Below, piece after piece: positions 1-10,967 of a stretch of DNA of 64,000 bases. Numbering within the stretch: the first letter of the stretch is position 1; each line of letters begins with the position of its first letter. The stretch is taken from positions 62,001 to 126,000 of the forward strand of contig NZ_BBWZ01000009.1 of NCBI RefSeq assembly GCF_001015055.1. Direction: 5' to 3'. This DNA is from Aneurinibacillus tyrosinisolvens (GTDB taxonomy: Bacteria; Bacillota; Bacilli; Aneurinibacillales; Aneurinibacillaceae). The position numbers were made by a program, and so were the translations under genes. The notes beneath the pieces were generated by a model. The model worked only from the letters and a program-made list of their open reading frames with translations. It made no database searches and was not told the origin of the DNA.

Positions 1-592
1 CTTCCGAGTAGTTCTCAAATTCGAGAACAGAAGCATTAGGTGCTTTTTCGCGAATGTTCTTCACGGATGTGGAACCTTTCACGCCGAGTACTTTGGTGCC
101 GGGTTTGATGTCTGCAATGCTTTTAATTGGGCTGCCCTTTTTCACGAGGAGCGATTGTCCTGCTTTAAAATAAACGTCAGAGAAGTCAACTTCTTTTTTG
201 CGCGCCTCGGTAATGGTCATTGTTGCGACAATGGCATCAATATCTCCGTTTTTCAGCATCGGAATCCGCGTCTTGGAAGTAACTTCCTTCAGCTCGATTT
301 TATTTTCATCACCGAGTATTTTCTTCGCAATTGCCTTCGAAATATCGATATCGAAGCCTTCTACTTTACCTGTTCCCGGGTCTTTTAAACCGAACAGGTT
401 TGTATCATATTTAACCCCAACGACAAATTTATCGCGCTTTTTGATTTCATCCAGTGTTTTTACTGCAGCTGCAGGCGCCTTGCTTTCGCCTCCTGCAGAA
501 GATGTTTCCTTGCCGCCACCGCAGCCAACAAGGCCCACAGCTACGAGAGAAAGGGCGAGACCCGCCTGCGTAAACTTTTTCCAGAATGACAT
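1..592 (-). CDS. glnH: Amino-acid (glutamine-type) ABC transporter substrate-binding lipoprotein, 3' end outside window
   Basis: Extracellular solute-binding protein that delivers a polar amino acid, probably glutamine, to an ABC permease. Translation from the ATG at 592 gives a short charged N-terminus, a hydrophobic stretch and a lipobox (LVGCGGG), so it is a membrane-anchored lipoprotein. A periplasmic-binding domain follows, with motifs typical of the family (VGVKYDTNLFG, GFDIDIS, ATMTITEARKK, VDFSDVYF, LGVKGST). The reading frame runs off the left edge after 197 codons; the usual length is about 270. It lies 26 bp downstream of glnQ on the same strand, so the two are one operon, with the permease expected beyond the edge. 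Glutamine specificity is inferred from gene order and family, not shown. Confidence 0.88.
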   Translation of the reverse strand, partial: MSFWKKFTQAGLALSLVAVGLVGCGGGKETSSAGGESKAPAAAVKTLDEIKKRDKFVVGVKYDTNLFGLKDPGTGKVEGFDIDISKAIAKKILGDENKIELKEVTSKTRIPMLKNGDIDAIVATMTITEARKKEVDFSDVYFKAGQSLLVKKGSPIKSIADIKPGTKVLGVKGSTSVKNIREKAPNASVLEFENYSE

Positions 593-618
593 GTAAAAAT
601 CCCCCTTTGTTATGTGTA

Positions 619-1347
<729 letters not shown>

Positions 1348-1398
1348 ATTTGTTCCCCCTAACAATGAAGACAGCATTATCTGTATGTATTGGATCAA

Positions 1399-1675
1399 TT
1401 ATACTATTTTAAATGGAGAAATAAATGTTTATTTAATGATTGTTTAAAATATTTTATTTTCTGTAAGGAGAATTGTAGAATTTTGCGTTTTACATAGGGA
1501 AAAGGACAAATTTTCCCCAGTCTGACATAGTCATAATAATAACCTGCCAATTTCGTATGTTGTTCTCATGCCGCGTTTTTTTATTGGCAAGGTATGTTCA
1601 ATTTACACAGACTTCAGCAGTGGGAATAATAACACGTCAAGGACTTGTAGCAGAAATGTTTTACAAGTTTAAATC
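1399..1675. other. Non-coding AT-rich spacer
   Basis: About 280 bases between the glnQ start and the reconstructed end of the LysR gene. No credible reading frame was found. It must hold the glnQ promoter, but no clear -35/-10 pair was identified. A weak TATTTTCTG match to a CodY half-site is not convincing. Confidence 0.5.
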
Positions 1676-2517
1676 CTATTCTTCTAGTAGAAACTTGATA
1701 AAACTTTTCAGACCTTTGGGCTGTTGATTCTTATTTTTTATTACAAAGTATATTTGGACAGGCTCTAGAAGTTCTGATATCTTGTATTCATTTTGATACT
1801 TCTGAAGTTTTGCAACATCAGAAGGTACTAAACTGATACCAAGTCCATCACTAACAGATTGTAAAATAGCCTCAAGTGAATCAAACTCAATGATACGTAA
1901 ATTGTTGTAAGAATTCTTTTTGATAAATGAATAAGCGTTTTTCTATAAATGCAATTAGGATTGCTGTTTACAAGTAATGTCTGTTCATACTGCATTTTAT
2001 TCGGACGATTCTTTGGTGAAATAAGGCTTACTTTTTCTGGAATTGTGTAAACTGTTTTTAATTCGCTATAATCAAACGGTTCGGTGACAAAGGCGCCATC
2101 AACTTCTCCATAAACAACCTGTTCTAGCAACATACTAGTTGTATCTGTTCTCACTTTAACATTAATTTGATTATTAAGACTAAGAAAAGATGACAATATT
2201 CTAGGGACCTTTAGAGCAGAGATAGTTTGTGTAGCACCAATTACTAGACGTTCCTGCCATTTCTCAGGGTTGATTTTTATTTTTGCTTCATTCATTAACA
2301 GGAGAATCTGATTAGCATAATCGAGTAAAATTTCCCCATCACTAGTCATAGTTACTCCTCTATTATTTCGCTTAAATAATCTAACTCCTAATTCTTCCTC
2401 TAAATTTTTAATTCTTTGACTGATATTTGGTTGTACATATCCTAGTTTCTCAGCAGTTTTAGAGATAGAATGCGATTCAGCAACATGTTTAAAGATTAAT
2501 AACTCATGAGACTCCAT
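1676..2517 (-). pseudogene. LysR-family transcriptional regulator, frameshifted
   Basis: Starting at the ATG at 2517, the frame encodes a LysR-type winged-helix DNA-binding domain (SISKTAEKLGYVQPNISQRI, LGVRLFKRNNRGVTMT) and the first half of the effector domain, then goes out of frame near IYRKTLIHLSK. Adding one base to the T5 run at 1917-1921 (A5 on the coding strand) restores the effector domain (IIEFDSLEAILQSVSDGLGISLVP). The frame then ends at a TAG at 1676-1678, giving about 280 residues, normal for the family. So one base is missing, either a real mutation or a sequencing error. The gene is divergent from the SDR gene at 2642 with 124 bp between them, the usual layout for a LysR regulator and its target. 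Both genes are clearly more AT-rich than their surroundings. Confidence 0.85.
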
Positions 2518-2641
2518 AAGTTTCTATATCCTCCTCTGATATCATTTAAAATGATACCACACTAATTTCTAACTATTATACAACTCTAATACCTCAAAAT
2601 ATAATAAAAATATTAAATAAAGCAAGGAAGGATGATTAAAA

Positions 2642-3382
2642 ATGGAACTAGTTAATAAGTCAATAATAGTAACTGGTGCTGGAACAGGAGTAGGGAAAGC
2701 AACTGCATTAAAATTAGCAAGTGAAGGTGCAAAAGTCGTTATAAATTATAATAAATCTGCAAATGACGCAGAGGATGTTGTAAGACAAATTAAAGAACAA
2801 GGAGGTTTAGCATTTTCTTTTAAAGCCGATGTTGCAAATGAAGAAGAAGTAATAAAAATGGTATCTAAAACGATTGAATTATATGGAACAGTCGATGGAT
2901 TAGTTAACAATGCAAGTATTACCGCCCAAATCTCTATGGACGATTTAAACTCAGTAACAGATAAAATATGGAACGAACTTTTTGATATAAATGTAAAAGG
3001 TATGTTTTATTGTGTAAAGGCAGTAGTTCCTTACATGAAACAACAAAGGTCAGGGGTTATTATAAACATGGGTAGCGTTGCAGGAGTGACAGGAATAGGT
3101 TCATCTATTCCATATGCTGCAACCAAGTCAGCAATACATGCAATGACAAGGTCATTGGCAATTGCTTTAGCACCGGAAATTAGAGTTAATGCAGTTGCAC
3201 CTGGGGCTGTGGATACAAGATGGTGGGCTGGTAATGAAGAGAAAATGTATAATCTTGCTGGAAACTTACCTCTTAAGAGGATATCAACACCTAATGATAT
3301 TGCGGAATCCATTATTTTTCAAATGACTCAAAGTTCCATAACAGGACAAACATTTGTAATAGACAATGGACAGACTCTTTAA
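2642..3382 (+). CDS. Short-chain dehydrogenase/reductase (SDR)
   Basis: NAD(P)-dependent oxidoreductase of the classical SDR family, 246 residues and cytoplasmic. It shows the cofactor motif TGAGTGVG (residues 11-18), the structural NNAS motif, the catalytic Ser in GSVAG, YAATK with catalytic Tyr and Lys, and the C-terminal GQTFVIDNG typical of FabG-like members. The start has a good GGAAGGA site. The substrate cannot be read from sequence. Its divergent neighbour is a LysR regulator, probably its activator. The AT-rich base composition (codons such as ATA, TTA, AAA) is unlike the flanking genes and suggests transfer together with the regulator. Confidence 0.85.
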   Translation: MELVNKSIIVTGAGTGVGKATALKLASEGAKVVINYNKSANDAEDVVRQIKEQGGLAFSFKADVANEEEVIKMVSKTIELYGTVDGLVNNASITAQISMDDLNSVTDKIWNELFDINVKGMFYCVKAVVPYMKQQRSGVIINMGSVAGVTGIGSSIPYAATKSAIHAMTRSLAIALAPEIRVNAVAPGAVDTRWWAGNEEKMYNLAGNLPLKRISTPNDIAESIIFQMTQSSITGQTFVIDNGQTL

Positions 3383-3426
3383 AACTTTAAACCGTAATAT
3401 AAATAATGGCTAATGAAGGTCGTTAA

Positions 3427-3476
3427 CAAAAATTAAAAGGGTGTTCGCTCTAGAAATCTCTAAAGCGGCCACCCTT
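3427..3476 (-). terminator. Terminator downstream of gdhA
   Basis: AAGGGTG (3437-3443) pairs with CACCCTT (3470-3476), with further pairing inside. Read on the minus strand it is followed by a T-rich tract (3427-3436). It lies about 50 bp beyond the gdhA stop. Confidence 0.65.
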
Positions 3477-3528
3477 GATGTAGTGGAAGCTTATTGTATC
3501 TATAAATTAACTTTTCGTTTTTTTTTAT

Positions 3529-4962
<1,434 letters not shown>

Positions 4963-5086
4963 CTAGAGATAATCTGACATATATAGACTTCATATGCTTT
5001 AATAATTGGTAGATTTTCTTACTATAGCCTATTTTATAATTGAAAAACAATCTAAACAATATGAAAAGTAGATAATATTAATCAGT

Positions 5087-5287
5087 AAAGCTATCGTCAT
5101 CGAACCCCGGGTTACCCGTACGATCGGTGTAATTATTCCCAGCGAACGCCAACTGCTTCCCGCAGAGAAGCTATTCCATGAGTTTCTTGGGGAGTTTTTC
5201 AGCATATTGGACAGGTTTCAAAAGTAAATGTGAAAATGGTATACGATTGCCTAAAAAGAACTTATAATAATGATTATTTAAAATAGT
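5087..5287 (+). pseudogene. Relic C-terminus of a LysR-type regulator
   Basis: An open frame without a start reads KAIVIEPRVTRTIGVI, then continues PSERQLLPAEKLFHEFLGEF. This resembles the end of a LysR effector domain, where an R-x-I-G-hydrophobic strand is followed by L-(S/L)-P-A-x-x-x-F-x-x-F-L. Roughly the first 130 bases carry this homology-like part. They are GC-richer than the AT-rich DNA around them, as expected for a leftover of native coding DNA. The frame then drifts to a stop at 5285-5287. Tartrate/D-malate dehydrogenase genes often sit beside a LysR activator, so this is probably the remains of the regulator of the next gene. Confidence 0.45.
5267..5279. promoter_or_regulatory. 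Fur-like palindrome upstream of tartrate dehydrogenase
   Basis: AATAATGATTATT is a perfect 6-1-6 palindrome about 60 bp before the start at 5341. It matches 11 of 14 defined positions of the Fur consensus TGATAATNATTATCA. The AT-rich setting makes chance likely, so this is weak evidence. Confidence 0.25.
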
Positions 5288-5340
5288 CGATTAAGTATCT
5301 TTCTCTTTTCACATCATTTAAGAAATAATAGGAGGACTTT

Positions 5341-6402
5341 ATGAACAAATATGAAATCGCTGTAATTCCGGGAGACGGAATAGGAAATGAAGTCGTGCCG
5401 GCCGCCATTCGGGTATTAGATGCGGTCGCAGAAATTCACGGAGGGTTGTCGTTTCAATGGACCCATTTCCCCTGGAATTGTGAGTATTATCTTAACCACG
5501 GCCAGATGATGCCGGAAAATGGATTGGAAACGTTACAGAACTTTAATCAGATTTTCTTAGGTGCGGTTGGGATGCCACAGCTTGTACCGGATCACATTTC
5601 CTTATGGGGGCTTCTGATCAACATTCGCCGCGGTTTTGAGCAGTCAATCAATGTCCGGCCGGCTAAATTGCTACGCGGCCTAGAATCACCGCTCAAAAAT
5701 CCAAAGGAATTTGATCTGGTTGTTGTTCGCGAAAATTCAGAGGGAGAATACTCGGAGGTTGGCGGACGGATTCATCAGGGCAGCGACCAAATTGCCATTC
5801 AAAACGCCGTGTTCACTCGAAAAGGAACGGAGCGGGCGATGCGATACGCGTTCGATTTGGCAAAAGAAAGAAGGGGCCATGTTACCAGCGCCACGAAATC
5901 AAATGGCATCTCCCACAGTATGCCATTCTGGGACGATGTCTTTAAAGATGTGCAAAACGATTATCCGGATTTCGGGACAGCAAGCATCCATATCGATGCG
6001 CTAGCCGCTTTCTTTGTGATGAAACCACAAATCTTTGATGTCATCGTGGCCTCCAATCTGTTTGGCGATATCCTCACGGATTTGGGAGGAGCCATTATGG
6101 GCAGTATCGGAATCGCACCGGCGGCGAATCTGAATATAGAACGAAAATATCCTTCCATGTTCGAGCCTGTACACGGGTCTGCTCCGGATATTGCAGGCCA
6201 GGGAGTAGCCAATCCAATCGGGCAAATCTGGACAGGTAAAATGATGCTGGATTTCATGGGTTATCAGGAAATTGGGGCGCTGATTCTTGATGCGATTGAA
6301 GATACGCTGCAATCCGGCGGGAAAACTGCTGACCTCGGCGGACGCGCGAATATGGCCGAAGTGACGGATATGATGATTCACCATTTAAGGAAAAGGGCGT
6401 AA
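5341..6402 (+). CDS. Tartrate dehydrogenase / decarboxylase or D-malate dehydrogenase
   Basis: NAD-dependent oxidative decarboxylase of the isocitrate/isopropylmalate dehydrogenase superfamily, 353 residues. Evidence: the N-terminal IPGDGIGNEV, the substrate Arg cluster around NVRPAK, REN-SEGEYSEVGGR with the subfamily loop, the metal-binding aspartates in NLFGDILTDLGG, and FEPVHGSAPDIAG. The WGLLINIRRGFEQ segment is typical of the TtuC/DmlA (B. subtilis YcsA) group. It likely converts tartrate or D-malate to pyruvate- or glycerate-level products. It has an AGGAGGA ribosome site and a downstream terminator, so it is monocistronic. A LysR relic lies directly upstream. The exact substrate is uncertain because the family is promiscuous. 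Confidence 0.88.
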   Translation: MNKYEIAVIPGDGIGNEVVPAAIRVLDAVAEIHGGLSFQWTHFPWNCEYYLNHGQMMPENGLETLQNFNQIFLGAVGMPQLVPDHISLWGLLINIRRGFEQSINVRPAKLLRGLESPLKNPKEFDLVVVRENSEGEYSEVGGRIHQGSDQIAIQNAVFTRKGTERAMRYAFDLAKERRGHVTSATKSNGISHSMPFWDDVFKDVQNDYPDFGTASIHIDALAAFFVMKPQIFDVIVASNLFGDILTDLGGAIMGSIGIAPAANLNIERKYPSMFEPVHGSAPDIAGQGVANPIGQIWTGKMMLDFMGYQEIGALILDAIEDTLQSGGKTADLGGRANMAEVTDMMIHHLRKRA

Positions 6403-6456
6403 AGGCGGTAAGAAGCTTCCATATACCATACATAATATCTGACATACATACAGCAC

Positions 6457-6490
6457 AAAACCCCGCTTCCATAAAGGAAAACGGGGTTTT
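6457..6490 (+). terminator. Intrinsic terminator after tartrate dehydrogenase
   Basis: AAAACCCCG (6457-6465) pairs with CGGGGTTTT (6482-6490) around a 16-base loop. The symmetric A/T flanks could also serve the converging sod gene. Confidence 0.85.
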
Positions 6491-6526
6491 ACTATACTTG
6501 CTATTGTTAAAATGCTGACGATTAAT

Positions 6527-7056
6527 CTATTGAGCCGGCTGAATTACACCACATCCGATTCTTTTCCCCGAGTTGCCGGCAGGTGCGTGCGATAGTCATC
6601 CGGATTTTGATGAATCACAACCGATTTCCCGATAACGTCAGCGGTGCGAAACCGATTTGTGAAGAAGTTCATCCGGGCGTATCCATTGTTGGAGAATAAG
6701 ACCGGGAAATCTCCGGGGTGATTACCGTGCGGCTGATTTGTTGGGTTCCAGTGCTCACCCGCTGCCTGAAACGGATTTGCCGGGTCGCCGACCTGACACG
6801 AACCATTCGTATGGATATGAAAGCCGTGCGGCCCAATAGGCTGTCGTCCGGCTGTTCCTGGCTGGTGAGGCGGAAGACCGTGAACTTCCACGTATACCTC
6901 GGTTCCTCCGGATACATCGGTAAATACGACAAAACCTTTCAAGTTCGGTGCCAGGGAACTGCCTTTTATGCGCGCAAACGCACGGTCAGGTACTCTATAC
7001 ATGTCATAAGGAGCTGGTCCTGGCGAATAAAATGCATGACTCACATACTCGTACAT
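6527..7056 (-). pseudogene. Cu/Zn superoxide dismutase family protein, frameshifted near the C-terminus
   Basis: Disproportionates superoxide. All metal ligands appear present: GFHIH (His80, His82), EHWNP (bridging His102), PHGNHPGD (His110, His113, Asp116) and VVIHQ (His149), plus the disulfide Cys87 in NGSCQ. As given, the frame ends at 6544 with an unrelated tail after YRTH. Restoring one base in the GG doublet at 6582-6583 gives PAGNSGKRIGCGVIQPAQ, the family's C-terminus with the active-site Arg and second disulfide Cys, and a stop at 6527. The reconstructed protein has about 176 residues. No signal peptide is seen, unlike YojM-type lipoproteins. The start follows TGGAGG. Confidence 0.85.
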
Positions 7057-7197
7057 ACAACAACCTCCATCATTTCTCTATGTTTTTAATCTGCTTTATT
7101 TTATGTGTGGGCGGAAGTTATGTTCTTGGCAAAGCAACGACTCGTTTATGCATTAACATGAAGAAATGGGAAATACTTTACCTTGATTAATCTCCGT

Positions 7198-7203
7198 TAT
7201 AAT
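7198..7203 (+). promoter_or_regulatory. Probable -10 element of the formate dehydrogenase operon
   Basis: A perfect TATAAT lies 27 bp before the start at 7231. No good -35 hexamer was found at normal spacing, so an activator may be needed. Confidence 0.4.
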
Positions 7204-7230
7204 AACCGGATAGCGAGGTGGGGTTGAAAA

Positions 7231-10212
7231 ATGAACAATGATTTGTTTTCCTTCCATATCAACAACAAGGAATGTACAGCAGTTCCCGGTCAGAACCTTC
7301 TCGATGTTGCCAAAGCGCACGATTGTTACATACCGGATGTTTGCTACCACCCCCAATTGGGGGCACTTCAAACATGTGATACGTGCCTTGTTGAAGTGAA
7401 CGGTGAGCTAGTGCGGGGATGCACCATGCAAGTATCCCAGGGAATGAATGTTGTTACTGATTCTGACGTCGTCAAAGAAGCACAGCTGGAAGCCATGTCC
7501 CGTATCTTAGAAAACCATGAATTGTACTGCACTGTTTGCGACAACAACAACGGAAACTGCAAATTGCACAATACAGCCGAACACTTGCAGTTGGAACATC
7601 AAAAATACGAATTTAGAGCAAAACCATATCCTCCTGACAACACGCATCCGTTTTACCGCTATGAGCCTGATCAATGCATTCTCTGCGGCCGGTGTGTAGA
7701 AGCGTGCCAGGATGTACAGGTCAATGAGACGCTCACGATCGACTGGAACCGTGAACGCCCCCGCGTAATCTGGGACAACGATGTCCCAATCGATGAATCG
7801 TCCTGCGTATCGTGCGGCCACTGTGTCAACGTATGTCCATGCAACGCATTAATGGAAAAATCGATGCTGGGCGAAGCCGGCTACCTAACCGGAATCGTAG
7901 CGGATGTCCTTGAGCCAATGATTGATTTAACCAAAGAAGTAGAGCCAGGATATAGAGAAATCTTTATGATTTCGGAAATGGAAGCAGCGATGCGCCAGTC
8001 GCGGATCCAGCGCACCAAAACAGTGTGCACCTATTGCGGGGTAGGGTGCAGCTTTGAGGTGTGGACAAAGGATCGCCAAATCCTCAGGATCCAGCCTACG
8101 TATGATGCGCCTGTGAATGGCATTTCCACCTGCGTAAAAGGAAAATGGGGCTGGGACTTTGTTAATAGTGAAGAACGATTGACAAAGCCCTTAATCCGAA
8201 AAGGAGATACGTTCGTTGAATCAAGCTGGGAGGAGGCGCTTGATTTAATCGCGGAAAAAATGTCCGGCATTAAGGAAAAATACGGGCCGCACTCGATCGG
8301 TTATATTGCTTCATCCAAATGCAGCAACGAAGAAAATTATATCTTCCAGAAGTTTGCCCGGGCCATTATGCACAGCAATAACGTGGATAACTGCTCAAGG
8401 TACTGCCAGTCTCCGGCTACAGCCGGGCTGCTCCGTACAGTAGGACTTGGCGGTGACTCGGGAACGATGAAGGATATTCTCAATGCTGATCTGGCGATTG
8501 TAATCGGTGCCAACCCGGCGGAATCCCATCCTGTCCTGGCCACACGCGTGAAGCGTGCTCACAAGCTGTTTGGGCAAAAGCTCATTGTAGTCGATATCCG
8601 AAAAAATGAACTGGCTGAGCGGGCTGATTTATATATTCACCCAAATCACAGTACCGATTTAATCTGGTTGTCCGCCGTCACCAAATACATCATCGACCAG
8701 GGCTGGCATGACACGGACTTTATAAGGAACAGAGTAAACGGCTACGAAGAATACGTATCGAATTTACAAAAATACACCCTTGAACATGCGGAAGAAAAAA
8801 CAGGGATAGAAAAAGAAACACTGATTAAAATAGCGACCATGATTCATGAAGCAAAATCCGTCTCTATCATGTGGGCGATGGGGGTAACCCAGCACATGGG
8901 CGCGACCGATACGAGTACAGCGATCTCAAATTTATTGCTCGTTACCGGCAATTACGGCCGTCCTGGGACAGGAGCGTACCCGCTGCGCGGGCATAACAAT
9001 GTGCAGGGTGCCTGTGATTTCGGAACAATGCCGGCCTGGTTCCCGGGATATGAACCGGTGGAGGACGAAAAGGTACGGGCTCGTTATGAACAGGCATGGG
9101 GGGTTAAACTGCCGGAGGAGCCCGGCTATGATAACCATCAGATGGTCGAAGGAATCCACAAAGGTGAAATCAAAGCGATGTATCTGTTTGGTGAGGAAAT
9201 GGCGATCGTTGACGCCAATGCGAACCATGTAGTCAACGCATTTGAAAAGCTGGAGTTCTTCGTCGTGCAGGATATTTTCTTCTCAAAAACGGCCCGCTTT
9301 GCGGATGTTGTTCTACCGGCAGCACCCAGCCTGGAGAAGGATGGAACCTTTACGAATACCGAACGGCGCATTCAGCGTTTCTATAAAGTGTTTGAACCCA
9401 TGGGAGAATCCAAACCTGACTGGGAAATCATTCAGGCCGTTGCCAATCGTTTAGGAGCGAACTGGAATTACACACATCCAGGCGAAATCATGGCAGAAGC
9501 GGCAACGCTTGCACCTTTATTTGCCGGTGTAAGTTATGAGCGGCTTGAAGATTGGAACAGCCTGGTATGGCCGGTTGCACCGGACGGTACGGATACGCCT
9601 CTCTTATATACCGATAAATTCGCGTTCCCCGATGGAAAAGCAAAATTAATTCCCGTTGATTGGACACCACCTTACCATCCGGGAAAAGAATATGATATCC
9701 ACCTGAACAACGGGCGGATACTCGAGCATTTCCATGAAGGCAACATGACGTACAGGGCGGAGGGAATCCGTCACAAGGTACCATCCATTTGGCTGGAGGT
9801 ATCCCCGCAGCTTGCGCAAGAGCGCGGAATAAAAGATGGTGCACTCCTGCGGCTGACTTCCCCATACGGACAGGTTGATGTACCTGCCCTCATTACGGAC
9901 CGCGTTCAGGGCAACGAACTCTATTTACCGATGCACACAAGAAAAGATAATGAAATCGTCAATAACCTGACAAGCAGCTATCACGATCTCATAACCCATA
10001 CGCCGAACTACAAGGAAATGAGTGTACATTTGGAGATTCTCGAACCGGAAGGGGAGAATCCGTTGCCGCGGGAAAATCATCGGTTTGGCAACCGCGTCCC
10101 ACAGGTAGGTGTAAAAGTCGAAGAAAAATGGAGCCGGCCAGGATATGTTCCTGTAGTTGATACGGTGAAAAATGAGGAGGGCAACTATGGCAACAGCAAT
10201 CACCAGAATTAA
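7231..10212 (+). CDS. fdhA: Formate dehydrogenase alpha subunit (molybdopterin, NAD/ferredoxin-linked type)
   Basis: Oxidises formate to CO2; cytoplasmic, 993 residues. Domains in order: [2Fe-2S] ferredoxin (Cys38, 49, 52, 64); a Cys-rich linker (Cys100-110); two [4Fe-4S] ferredoxin motifs (Cys149/152/155/159 and Cys192/195/198/202); the Mo-bis-MGD [4Fe-4S] site (Cys266/269/273/301); then the molybdopterin oxidoreductase and dinucleotide-binding domains. The catalytic position is Cys392 in NCSRYCQSPA, so it is not a selenoprotein. The His that normally follows is Gln here. It is the first gene of an operon overlapping the DUF1641 gene, an arrangement like B. subtilis yrhE/yrhD, with a formate channel further down. 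The start follows GAGGTGGGG. Confidence 0.92.
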   Translation: MNNDLFSFHINNKECTAVPGQNLLDVAKAHDCYIPDVCYHPQLGALQTCDTCLVEVNGELVRGCTMQVSQGMNVVTDSDVVKEAQLEAMSRILENHELYCTVCDNNNGNCKLHNTAEHLQLEHQKYEFRAKPYPPDNTHPFYRYEPDQCILCGRCVEACQDVQVNETLTIDWNRERPRVIWDNDVPIDESSCVSCGHCVNVCPCNALMEKSMLGEAGYLTGIVADVLEPMIDLTKEVEPGYREIFMISEMEAAMRQSRIQRTKTVCTYCGVGCSFEVWTKDRQILRIQPTYDAPVNGISTCVKGKWGWDFVNSEERLTKPLIRKGDTFVESSWEEALDLIAEKMSGIKEKYGPHSIGYIASSKCSNEENYIFQKFARAIMHSNNVDNCSRYCQSPATAGLLRTVGLGGDSGTMKDILNADLAIVIGANPAESHPVLATRVKRAHKLFGQKLIVVDIRKNELAERADLYIHPNHSTDLIWLSAVTKYIIDQGWHDTDFIRNRVNGYEEYVSNLQKYTLEHAEEKTGIEKETLIKIATMIHEAKSVSIMWAMGVTQHMGATDTSTAISNLLLVTGNYGRPGTGAYPLRGHNNVQGACDFGTMPAWFPGYEPVEDEKVRARYEQAWGVKLPEEPGYDNHQMVEGIHKGEIKAMYLFGEEMAIVDANANHVVNAFEKLEFFVVQDIFFSKTARFADVVLPAAPSLEKDGTFTNTERRIQRFYKVFEPMGESKPDWEIIQAVANRLGANWNYTHPGEIMAEAATLAPLFAGVSYERLEDWNSLVWPVAPDGTDTPLLYTDKFAFPDGKAKLIPVDWTPPYHPGKEYDIHLNNGRILEHFHEGNMTYRAEGIRHKVPSIWLEVSPQLAQERGIKDGALLRLTSPYGQVDVPALITDRVQGNELYLPMHTRKDNEIVNNLTSSYHDLITHTPNYKEMSVHLEILEPEGENPLPRENHRFGNRVPQVGVKVEEKWSRPGYVPVVDTVKNEEGNYGNSNHQN

Positions 10213-10705
10213 GAAGCAAATCCCTACCGAGGCCCAGCAGCAGGCAGAGTCGATTCAGGAAATATTGAAGGTGCTAAGCGATAATAAAGAGTCGCTTATC
10301 GCCTTCCTGGATGTTTTGAAAGAAGCAGAGAGGACCGGGCTGTTTGATATTATGCAGGGCATTCTTAAAAACAAGACTGACATCGCCAAAGTGGCTATGG
10401 AGTTCGTCAATGTCGCAGGCATCCCATCCATGATGAAAAACGGAATTGTTGCCATGCAGTTCTTAAGGAAACTGGATCCTGTCAAGGTCCATATGCTGCT
10501 AAATGGGCTGAATCAAGGCTTGGAAAAAGCTACAGCACAGAATGACAACCATACGAGTGTATGGGGAATGGTAAGGGCGATGCGGGAACCGGAAATTAAT
10601 TCTTCCATTACGGTTTTGCTTAACTTCCTGCGGGGAATGGGTACAGAGTTTAATAAGAGCAATGAACAGGTAAAAAGGGAATTGCATGAAAAACCAAGCA
10701 CATGA
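10187..10705 (+). CDS. DUF1641 protein, formate dehydrogenase partner
   Basis: 172-residue soluble protein resembling the DUF1641 family (B. subtilis YrhD), which is habitually encoded beside FdhA-type formate dehydrogenases and is probably an accessory or electron-transfer partner. The ATG at 10187 is preferred because GAGGAGGG precedes it; the frame is open further upstream. It overlaps the end of fdhA by 26 bp, indicating translational coupling. The sequence is largely helical, with the conserved-looking segments GLFDIMQGILKN and GMVRAMREPEI. No metal-binding cluster is visible. The molecular role is not established. Confidence 0.75.
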   Translation: MATAITRIKKQIPTEAQQQAESIQEILKVLSDNKESLIAFLDVLKEAERTGLFDIMQGILKNKTDIAKVAMEFVNVAGIPSMMKNGIVAMQFLRKLDPVKVHMLLNGLNQGLEKATAQNDNHTSVWGMVRAMREPEINSSITVLLNFLRGMGTEFNKSNEQVKRELHEKPST

Positions 10706-10719
10706 TGGAGGGACAACCA

Positions 10720-10944
10720 TTGGTAACAAAAAAAGTAAGTGTGCCGGACATGAAAGCGCAGCAGGATGCGGAAAGAATTGACAAAGTGCTAAAGGATGTG
10801 TGGGGTGTACGCCAGGTTGAAATTAACCTGCCTACGAAAGAAATTATCTTAATGTATGACGAGAAGGCGGCTTCGTATGAAGATTTTCAGCAGGCGCTTT
10901 ATGAAACCGGTTTTGAAGCCCATGATTTAGGTGTAAAGTTTTAA
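10720..10944 (+). CDS. HMA-like small protein lacking the CxxC motif
   Basis: 74-residue protein with the beta-alpha-beta-beta-alpha-beta pattern of heavy-metal-associated (HMA) domains (GVRQVEINLPTKEIILMYDEKAASYEDFQQALYETGF, given here only as a pattern guide at residues 27-62). The metal-binding CxxC is absent, so metal transport is unlikely and protein-protein interaction is more plausible. The TTG at 10720 is chosen because GGAGGG lies 8 bases before it; an ATG 15 or 18 bases upstream is possible. It follows the DUF1641 gene directly inside the formate operon. The function is unknown. Confidence 0.6.
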   Translation: MVTKKVSVPDMKAQQDAERIDKVLKDVWGVRQVEINLPTKEIILMYDEKAASYEDFQQALYETGFEAHDLGVKF

Positions 10945-10967
10945 AACAGGAAAAGGAGGCATCCGGC

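Noticed and set aside
1440..1480. CodY box upstream of glnQ
   Set aside because: Five of 15 positions mismatch in AT-rich DNA; not above chance.
6544..6570. SOD variant naturally lacking the second disulfide Cys
   Set aside because: The canonical C-terminus is present in the next frame, so the loss is a frameshift.
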